A program made the translations under genes and the position numbers. A stretch of 10,946 nucleotides of DNA from JADHMP01 sp964617385 (GTDB lineage: Bacteria > Bacteroidota > Bacteroidia > Flavobacteriales > Flavobacteriaceae), in NCBI GenBank assembly GCA_964617385.1, contig CAZTYX010000055.1, positions 1 through 10,946 of the forward strand, written 5' to 3'. A model generated the notes under the pieces. It was not told the origin of the DNA, did no database searches, and saw only the letters and a program-made list of their open reading frames with translations. This document shows, one piece after another, positions 6,169 to 10,946 of this stretch (its first letter is position 1; the number at the start of each line of letters is the position of its first letter).

Positions 6169-6957
6169 TTGAATACCTTCGATTTTTTAGACCTTTCTTT
6201 TGTTGATGTCTTCGATATCATCTTGGTCGCTTTGTTGTTGTTTTATCTCTACAAATTGGTGCGTGGCACAGTGGCCATTAACATCTTTATTGGTATTGTA
6301 ATTATTTATATTATTTGGAAACTCACTGCCGCTTTAAAAATGGATATGCTCAGCAGCATTTTAGGTAATTTTATTAGTGTTGGTTTTTTTGCATTGATCG
6401 TTGTTTTTCAGCAAGAAATCAGGAAGTTTTTATTGCTTATAGGATCAACAAACTTTACCAACAGACGGCGTGTGGTTCGCTATTTTAATTTTTTAAAACA
6501 AAACCAAGGCAGTACTGCATTAGATATAGAAACATTGGTTTCTGAGTGCAAACAAATGGCTAAAAGCAAAACGGGTGCTCTCATTGTGATTGAACAAAAC
6601 AATAATCTTGATTTTTTAATTCTTTCTGAAAATGAAGTGCAACTGGAATTAGCACCTCAAATGCTTGAAACCCTATTTTTTAAAAACGGGCCTATGCATG
6701 ATGGTGCAATTATATTGCGCGGTAATAAAATTACTGCAACGCGTGTGGTTTTACCCGTGTCCCAAAAAGAAAAACTTCCTAAAAAATATGGGCTAAGACA
6801 CCGAGCTGGTTTAGGTATATCAGAAAAAACAGATGCCCTTGTCGTAGTGGTTTCTGAACAAAGAGGTAGTATTACTTATATTAAAAACGGTAATATGATG
6901 GATATGCCAACGGCAAATGATTTAGCCAAAAAACTTAAAGAAGATTTTGACCTTTAA
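6169..6957 (+). CDS. cdaA: Membrane diadenylate cyclase, CdaA type
   Basis: A 262-residue diadenylate cyclase making the second messenger c-di-AMP from two ATP at the inner membrane. Three membrane helices (about 13-31, 36-55 and 66-84) precede the DAC catalytic domain (about 105-245). The two signature motifs are present: DGA at 178-180 (MHDGAIIL) and RHRA at 210-213 (GLRHRAGLG), followed by SEQRGSI (229-235). The usual CdaA regulator gene cdaR and glmM, neighbours in Firmicutes, are absent; instead the gene sits behind folP, an arrangement I recall as common in Bacteroidota. The start is TTG at 6169, the only plausible codon before the first helix, giving an N-terminus like flavobacterial relatives. 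Its TAA overlaps the stop of the convergent ABC exporter gene. Confidence 0.95.
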   Translation: MNTFDFLDLSFVDVFDIILVALLLFYLYKLVRGTVAINIFIGIVIIYIIWKLTAALKMDMLSSILGNFISVGFFALIVVFQQEIRKFLLLIGSTNFTNRRRVVRYFNFLKQNQGSTALDIETLVSECKQMAKSKTGALIVIEQNNNLDFLILSENEVQLELAPQMLETLFFKNGPMHDGAIILRGNKITATRVVLPVSQKEKLPKKYGLRHRAGLGISEKTDALVVVVSEQRGSITYIKNGNMMDMPTANDLAKKLKEDFDL

Positions 6958-8723
6958 CTCGCCATGGATTTTTCTGCTGCGAATTGAATATCATATAGTT
7001 TTGCATAGTGTCCTTGGGGCAATTTCATCAACTCTTCATGGCTTCCCATTTCAACAATTTTGCCTCCATCCATCACAATGATGCGATCGGCATTGCGCAC
7101 TGTGGCCAATCGGTGTGCAATAATGATCGACGTTTTTCCTTTTGTTAAAACAGCTGTTGCCTTTTGTATCAATTCTTCTGAATAGGTATCAATAGAGGAA
7201 GTGGCTTCATCAAGAACTAAAATATTAGGCTGCGTAATGTAGGCACGCAAAAAGGCAATGAGTTGTCTTTGGCCAGCCGAGAGCAACACACCCCGTTCTT
7301 TCACATTGTAGTGATACTTTCCAGGCAATGATTCTATAAAATCATGCACCCCAATTTCTTTTGCTGCACGAATCACCTCTGCCTCAGTGATGGTATTGTC
7401 AAAAAGGATAATGTTATTATAAAGCGTGTCTGCAAATAAGAAAACATCTTGTAAAACAATAGCTACTTCATCACGTAAAGATTTTAGTTTGAAATCTTTA
7501 ATGGAAATGCCATCTATAGAAATTTGCCCTTCATCAAAATCATAAAATCGAGATAAAAGATTAATGATGGTTGATTTGCCTGCTCCAGTAGCACCCACAA
7601 TGGCCACGGTTTCTCCTTCGTTAATTTCAAATGAAATGCCCTTTAGCACTTCTTCGTCAGCAACATACGAAAACCGAACTTGATCAAATTTAATCTGACC
7701 CTTAAGGTTTTTAGCCGATTGGGTTCCTCTATCTTCAATATGACTTGAGGTGGCAAGCAATGCAAAAATTCGTTCCACAGCCACCATGCCCATTTGGAGG
7801 GTATTAAATTTATCTGCTATTTGACGCAAGGGACGGAACAACATTTGCGACATTTGAATGAATAAAAAAATGGTTCCCAAAGAAATGCTCCCACTTCCTA
7901 TGGCATTGTAGCCGCCATACCAAACCAACAAGCCAATAGTGATGGAAGAAACAATTTCTGCCACGGGAAAAAAAATGGAATTAAACCATACTGTTTTTAA
8001 CCATGCTTTTTTATGTTTTTCATTAATGGCTACAAAGTTTCGATATTCAATTTGTTCACGTCTGAAAATTTGAACAATCTTCATTCCACTGAGACGCTCT
8101 TGAACAAATGTGTTTAGATTGGCCACTTGCAAACGCACTTCTTCAAAGGCTTTTTTCATCGCCTTTTGGAACAAACGTGTAGCATAAATGATTACTGGAA
8201 AAATTGAAAAAACAATGAGCGACAAACGCCAATCCACGGCAAGCATCACCACTATAACCAAAGCCATTTTTAAAAAATCGGCGATGATCATAAACAACCC
8301 CTGAGAAAAAATACTAGCAATTGTTTCAATGTCATTTACAGTGCGGGTCACCAAACGTCCTACTGCCGTAGTGTCAAAATAGGCCATTTTAAAATGAACA
8401 ATTTTTTGGAACAAATCCACCCGTAAATCTTTAACTACTTTTTGCCCAAGCCAGTTGGCGTAAAAAACAAATAGAAATTGAAAAATTACCTCCATGAATA
8501 GCGCTGCAAACATTAAAAGGGTTAAGTTTAATGTGCCTTCAAAATCGTTTAATCGTATATGATCATCAACGGTAATTTTTAAAAGATAAGGGGTCAGGTT
8601 TGAAAACACAGACAATAAAATGGCGGCTGTGAGCACAAAATAATAGGTCTTTTGGTAGGGCTTTACATAACGCAGCAGTGCCTTAAAGAGTTTGAAATCA
8701 AAAAAAGAACCCGATTTAGCCAT
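6954..8723 (-). CDS. ABC exporter half-transporter (MsbA/YheI-like)
   Basis: A 589-residue fused permease-ATPase of the type I exporter class, expected to dimerise in the inner membrane and move a lipid, peptide or drug outward; the substrate is unknown. The transmembrane domain (about 25-305) has six helices, near 28-48, 67-88, 145-163, 166-185, 250-271 and 280-296. The nucleotide-binding domain shows Walker A GATGAGKST (377-385), Q-loop Q425, signature LSAGQ (481-485), Walker B ILVLDE (501-506) with catalytic E506, D-loop SSID (509-512) and switch H537. The signature has alanine for the second glycine of LSGGQ, a tolerated variant. Both halves of the ATP site look competent, so a homodimer is likely. 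The ATG overlaps the truA stop by one base (TAATG), so the two genes are probably co-translated. Confidence 0.93.
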   Translation of the reverse strand: MAKSGSFFDFKLFKALLRYVKPYQKTYYFVLTAAILLSVFSNLTPYLLKITVDDHIRLNDFEGTLNLTLLMFAALFMEVIFQFLFVFYANWLGQKVVKDLRVDLFQKIVHFKMAYFDTTAVGRLVTRTVNDIETIASIFSQGLFMIIADFLKMALVIVVMLAVDWRLSLIVFSIFPVIIYATRLFQKAMKKAFEEVRLQVANLNTFVQERLSGMKIVQIFRREQIEYRNFVAINEKHKKAWLKTVWFNSIFFPVAEIVSSITIGLLVWYGGYNAIGSGSISLGTIFLFIQMSQMLFRPLRQIADKFNTLQMGMVAVERIFALLATSSHIEDRGTQSAKNLKGQIKFDQVRFSYVADEEVLKGISFEINEGETVAIVGATGAGKSTIINLLSRFYDFDEGQISIDGISIKDFKLKSLRDEVAIVLQDVFLFADTLYNNIILFDNTITEAEVIRAAKEIGVHDFIESLPGKYHYNVKERGVLLSAGQRQLIAFLRAYITQPNILVLDEATSSIDTYSEELIQKATAVLTKGKTSIIIAHRLATVRNADRIIVMDGGKIVEMGSHEELMKLPQGHYAKLYDIQFAAEKSMAS

Positions 8724-9469
8724 TACATAAAAAGGTTATTGGGGTATTCAATATGTGTTAAAAAAAGTCCTTGAGCAGGAACAGAATAGCCGGCTAAAGA
8801 ACGGTTTTTGGATTGAATAATATTGTGCAAATCTTCTACAGTTTTTTTTTCGAGGCCAATCTCAATAAGTGTGCCCACAATGGCTCTCACCATATTGCGC
8901 AAAAATCGATTGGCGGTGATGGTAAAGATATAACCCTTTTTGGTTTTCTCCCATTGCGCCTGGGAGATCTTACATAAATAAGTCTTTACGTCTGTGTTAG
9001 ATTTTGAAAAACATTCAAAATCCTCATATTCCATAAGCAATTGAGAAGCCAACTGCATTTGCTCTAAGTGGAGTGATTGATAAAAACAATAGTACAGTTC
9101 GTTTTCAAAGGGGGATTTAATTGTTTTTATATGATATTCATACGTTCTAGATAAGGCATCAAAACGAGCGTGTGCATCTGCCTTTACCGCTTGAATAGAT
9201 TTAACGGCAATGTCTGTGGGTAAAAATTGATTCAACCGATATACCCATTGTTGTGGGTCTTTAAGGGGCTGGTCTAAATCAAAATGCGCCACCATATGAC
9301 GGGCATGTACCCCCGTATCTGTTCTGCCGGCGGCCACAACAACACACAATTGTTTGAAGAGTGTTGTTAGGGCTTCCTCCATCACTTGCTGCACCGATAG
9401 TGCATTGGGTTGGCGTTGCCACCCGTGATAATTCGTTCCGGCGTATGAAAAGTCAATAAAATAGCGCAC
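8723..9469 (-). CDS. truA: tRNA pseudouridine(38-40) synthase TruA
   Basis: A 248-residue TruA, which isomerises uridines 38-40 of the tRNA anticodon arm. The N-terminal MRYFIDFSYAGTNYHGWQRQ is typical. The catalytic aspartate is D51 in AAGRTDTGVHA (46-56). RFDALSRTYEYHI (102-114) and NRFLRNMVRAIVGTL (187-201) are the conserved active-site framework in the second half. The start is GTG at 9469: no in-frame ATG lies nearby and the family N-terminus begins exactly there. A well-formed Bacteroidota promoter lies just upstream (separate entry). The stop overlaps the ATG of the ABC exporter. Length and motif order are normal. Confidence 0.96.
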   Translation of the reverse strand: MRYFIDFSYAGTNYHGWQRQPNALSVQQVMEEALTTLFKQLCVVVAAGRTDTGVHARHMVAHFDLDQPLKDPQQWVYRLNQFLPTDIAVKSIQAVKADAHARFDALSRTYEYHIKTIKSPFENELYYCFYQSLHLEQMQLASQLLMEYEDFECFSKSNTDVKTYLCKISQAQWEKTKKGYIFTITANRFLRNMVRAIVGTLIEIGLEKKTVEDLHNIIQSKNRSLAGYSVPAQGLFLTHIEYPNNLFM

Positions 9470-9556
9470 CCTTATGGTTTAACGCCACAAAGATATGGGT
9501 TTTGAGCAGCCCCAAAAGAAAATCGTATAGATTGACTAAAGTCACCATATGCTTTA
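9470..9556. other. Intergenic region upstream of truA
   Basis: This 87-nt gap follows the stop of the 149-residue membrane protein gene and precedes truA. It holds the truA promoter candidate and a short perfect inverted repeat, TGACT-AA-AGTCA (9533-9544), without a U-tract. That repeat is therefore not an obvious terminator; it could be a small operator or chance. Confidence 0.4.
9488..9517 (-). promoter_or_regulatory. Promoter of truA-ABC exporter (-33/-7)
   Basis: On the minus strand a perfect -7 box TATCTTTG (9495-9488) is preceded at 17 bp by TTTTG (9517-9513), which contains the TTG of the Bacteroidota -33 element. The 17-bp spacing is within the 17-23 bp I recall for Flavobacterium promoters. 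Only 18 nt separate the box from the GTG start, giving a short leader. This is the best-supported promoter in the window, since both elements and location agree. Confidence 0.6.
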
Positions 9557-10006
9557 TTAGCTACTTCTATGGCAGCCTGTATTGGCTTGATAGTCTTTTA
9601 GATGTATGAGCGCTTGCTTAACTTCTTCTTTTTTAAAAGATTTAAATACTTCCGTTCCTAGGGCACCACGCTTAATTTTTATCATGCTTGCGTCTGCTTT
9701 AACGTTCACAAAAGACATAACAAGCAGACAAACACTAGTGACCACATTATAAAATGTCCCTTCTTCTATAAAAAATACTCCAAACGTAGCTCCAAATAAT
9801 GCAGAGCTAAAGGCTAATAAAGTATAATGCAGTCCCTTGTAACGAATTGTATAAACGTTATCCATTTCGTTATAGAAAATAGTTCTTGGCGTATGATCGG
9901 GTTCGACTTTAAAAACAAAATGATCTTTATAAAAAGAGAGTGTACTTGGTTTTTTTCCGGAGCTAATCAACTCTAGAAGTGGTTTGGTAAGTAGGGTTGT
10001 GTTCAT
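9557..10006 (-). CDS. Unrecognised small membrane protein with two-helix hairpin
   Basis: A 149-residue protein that I do not recognise. An N-terminal soluble part (1-58) looks beta-rich, with alternating hydrophobic strands such as LSFYKDHFVFKV (23-34) and MDNVYTIRYKG (48-58). Two membrane helices follow (about 60-80 and 86-103), separated by a short EEGTF turn. A cytoplasmic-looking basic tail comes next: MIKIKRG (108-114), then a helix with FKSFKKEEVKQALIHLKDY (121-139). The strand-hairpin-strand-helix order recalls bacterial PH-like (YcxB/bPH-type) membrane proteins; this is only a structural guess. There is no signal peptide, enzyme motif or metal site. ATG at 10006 is clear. It is divergent from the phosphoesterase gene and lies 87 nt before truA. 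No upstream TAnnTTTG box was found on this strand. Confidence 0.75.
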   Translation of the reverse strand: MNTTLLTKPLLELISSGKKPSTLSFYKDHFVFKVEPDHTPRTIFYNEMDNVYTIRYKGLHYTLLAFSSALFGATFGVFFIEEGTFYNVVTSVCLLVMSFVNVKADASMIKIKRGALGTEVFKSFKKEEVKQALIHLKDYQANTGCHRSS

Positions 10007-10014
10007 GGATTGTT

Positions 10015-10022
10015 TACCTTTG
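10015..10022 (+). promoter_or_regulatory. Candidate -7 promoter box for the metallophosphoesterase
   Basis: TACCTTTG matches the Bacteroidota -7 element TAnnTTTG exactly. The nearest upstream TTG (9997-9999) is 15 bp away, slightly closer than usual, so the -33 part is weak. It lies 26 nt before the CTG proposed as the start of the phosphoesterase, and inside the frame if translation began at TTG 10010. Confidence 0.4.
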
Positions 10023-10048
10023 GGATATTCATTAAAAATACAAAAAAA

Positions 10049-10576
10049 CTGAAAAAAGTCCTATTACTTTCCGATACGCATGGTCATATAGACGAAAAAA
10101 TTTTACACTATTTGGATCAAGCCGATGAAGTTTGGCATGCAGGAGATGTTGGAAAAACAAGTGTTCTAGATAAACTCTCTGAAAAAAAACCATTAAAAGC
10201 CGTTTATGGTAACATTGATGGTCAAGAAGTTCGGCTGCAGGCTCCAGAATTTTTGGTCTTTACTGCGGAGGGTGTCAAAGTGCTAATGATCCATATTGGT
10301 GGATCGCCAGGACGTTATGTGCCCCGTGCAAAAACACTCATTGCAGAACACCAGCCAAATGTGTTTATTTGTGGTCACTCGCACATTCTTAAGGTAATGC
10401 AAGATCAAAAAAAGAAACACTTACATATAAATCCAGGAGCGGTAGGCATTTCCGGTTTTCATAAAATAAGAACCATGTTACGATTCACATTGGTTGCAGG
10501 AAAAATAGAACAATTGGAAGTAATCGAAATAGGCTTGAGAGGTGCCCTATCGAATGCGATCGATCGATCGAACTAA
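10049..10576 (+). CDS. YfcE/MJ0936-type metallophosphoesterase
   Basis: A calcineurin-like phosphoesterase of the small YfcE/MJ0936 group, cytosolic, using a two-metal centre to cleave phosphodiesters; the natural substrate is unknown. Numbered from the longest frame (TTG at 10010): SDTHG (21-25) with D22 and H24, HAGD (43-46), YGNID (66-70) with N68, IH (94-95), and GHSH (122-125). These are the five metal-binding blocks in order. NPGAVG (141-146) is also typical. The TTG at 10010 would sit only 3 nt from the divergent gene and upstream of the -7 box TACCTTTG. CTG at 10049 yields the family-like MKKVLLLSDTHG, so I place the start there with low certainty. The last ~13 residues (LRGALSNAIDRSN) exceed the usual C-terminus and run 30 nt into the convergent DUF4293 gene. 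Confidence 0.88.
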   Translation: MKKVLLLSDTHGHIDEKILHYLDQADEVWHAGDVGKTSVLDKLSEKKPLKAVYGNIDGQEVRLQAPEFLVFTAEGVKVLMIHIGGSPGRYVPRAKTLIAEHQPNVFICGHSHILKVMQDQKKKHLHINPGAVGISGFHKIRTMLRFTLVAGKIEQLEVIEIGLRGALSNAIDRSN

Positions 10577-10924
10577 GGCTTCATCTTTTCGAATAAGGCG
10601 ACGCGCCCATGCAGCAAATATCATGTTTAGAATCGAAAATAACAATACAGCTTCAGTCCATCCCCAAGTATTGGTGCGTTTAAAATGGGGCACATAAAAC
10701 CCTAATTGCACCAATTGAAGTCCGATTAACACTAGGCATACAAGTGCTTGAATGGGCCGCTTTTTGTATAGAAAAAGTGCTAATAACGCTACTATTGGAC
10801 TCGATAGAAAACCAAAGTTTTGGGAAAATACAGTTGGGGTAAGGGCTGATTGTGATCCGTATAAAAGGGTTGCAGAAAGCAATAAAACAATAAGTAAATG
10901 AAGGGACTGCAGGCGTTGAATCAT
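10547..10924 (-). CDS. DUF4293 family membrane protein
   Basis: A 125-residue integral membrane protein of DUF4293, a Bacteroidota family of unknown function. Four membrane helices are visible (about 8-23, 38-54, 57-76 and 88-106), with a basic KKR turn between helices 2 and 3. The N-terminal MIQRLQS and the C-terminal RLIRKDEALVRSIDRIR (109-125) are the parts I recognise as family signatures; the cytoplasmic tail is the most conserved part as I recall it. The codons for S-I-D-R coincide with the CGAT tandem repeat. Start ATG at 10924 follows a perfect -7 box. It converges with the phosphoesterase gene and overlaps it by 30 nt. No function can be assigned from the neighbours. Confidence 0.88.
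   Translation of the reverse strand: MIQRLQSLHLLIVLLLSATLLYGSQSALTPTVFSQNFGFLSSPIVALLALFLYKKRPIQALVCLVLIGLQLVQLGFYVPHFKRTNTWGWTEAVLLFSILNMIFAAWARRLIRKDEALVRSIDRIR
10557..10570. repeat. Self-complementary CGAT tandem repeat
   Basis: Three CGAT units followed by CG make a 14-bp perfect palindrome that is also a tetranucleotide microsatellite. It contains three GATC sites and lies entirely in the 30-nt overlap of the convergent phosphoesterase and DUF4293 genes, coding in both. Confidence 0.7.
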
Positions 10925-10937
10925 TATGATTTTTTTA

Positions 10938-10945
10938 CAAAATTA
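10938..10945 (-). promoter_or_regulatory. Candidate -7 promoter box for DUF4293
   Basis: On the minus strand TAATTTTG matches TAnnTTTG exactly and ends 13 nt before the DUF4293 ATG, implying a very short leader. The -33 region lies beyond the window edge and cannot be checked. Confidence 0.5.
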
Positions 10946-10946
10946 A

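Noticed and set aside
9533..9544. TGACT-AA-AGTCA as an intrinsic terminator of the 149-residue protein gene
   Set aside because: The stem is only 5 bp, the loop is two bases and no U-tract follows.
10005..10052. Alternative phosphoesterase start at ATG 10005 joined by a frameshift in the A7 run (10042-10048)
   Set aside because: One extra A would bring ATG 10005 into frame, but the segment carries a promoter-like box, overlaps the divergent gene's ATG and adds unfamiliar residues, so a sequencing or biological frameshift is not needed.

Overview
The window reads as an ordinary, densely packed chromosomal segment of a Bacteroidota bacterium, most probably a member of the Flavobacteriia. The evidence is a moderately AT-rich composition, A/T-rich gene leaders without Shine-Dalgarno sequences, several matches to the Bacteroidota -7 promoter box TAnnTTTG, and lineage-typical genes (the duplicated DUF1599 protein, DUF4293, and folP next to the c-di-AMP cyclase gene). 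Thirteen protein genes cover almost all of the sequence, and no gap exceeds about 90 bases. I see no rRNA, tRNA, insertion sequence, prophage, CRISPR array or sign of recent transfer.

Layout. (1) Positions 5237 down to 3 on the minus strand hold seven genes in tight head-to-tail order: DUF1599, a DppB-type ABC permease, tpiA, prmA, clpS, an exported glutathione peroxidase-type thiol peroxidase, and a trans-sulfuration PLP enzyme. Five of the six junctions overlap or lie within 3 nt; the sixth (clpS to peroxidase) is 46 nt. This looks like one operon mixing glycolysis, ribosome modification, N-degron proteolysis and sulfur/thiol metabolism. (2) Divergent from it at about 5.24-5.31 kb is a plus-strand pair, folP (dihydropteroate synthase) and a membrane diadenylate cyclase (cdaA type), ending at 6957. 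(3) The cyclase converges on a minus-strand pair read as truA then an ABC exporter; the two convergent stop codons share a TTAA. (4) Upstream of truA lies an unrecognised small two-helix membrane protein (minus), divergent from a YfcE-type metallophosphoesterase (plus). The phosphoesterase in turn converges on, and overlaps by 30 nt, a DUF4293 membrane protein (minus) at the right edge.

Start codons are a theme. DUF1599 and cdaA appear to start with TTG and truA with GTG. The longest open frames of folP and of the phosphoesterase begin upstream of plausible promoter boxes, so I shortened both. Candidate TAnnTTTG boxes precede folP, truA, the phosphoesterase and DUF4293; only truA has a well-spaced -33 partner inside the window.

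I did not find a convincing undescribed system. The points most worth a second look are the internally duplicated DUF1599 protein and its fixed neighbourhood, the orphan DppB-type permease, the unrecognised 149-residue membrane protein, the folP-cdaA pairing, and the self-complementary CGAT repeat in the overlapping 3' ends of the phosphoesterase and DUF4293 genes.
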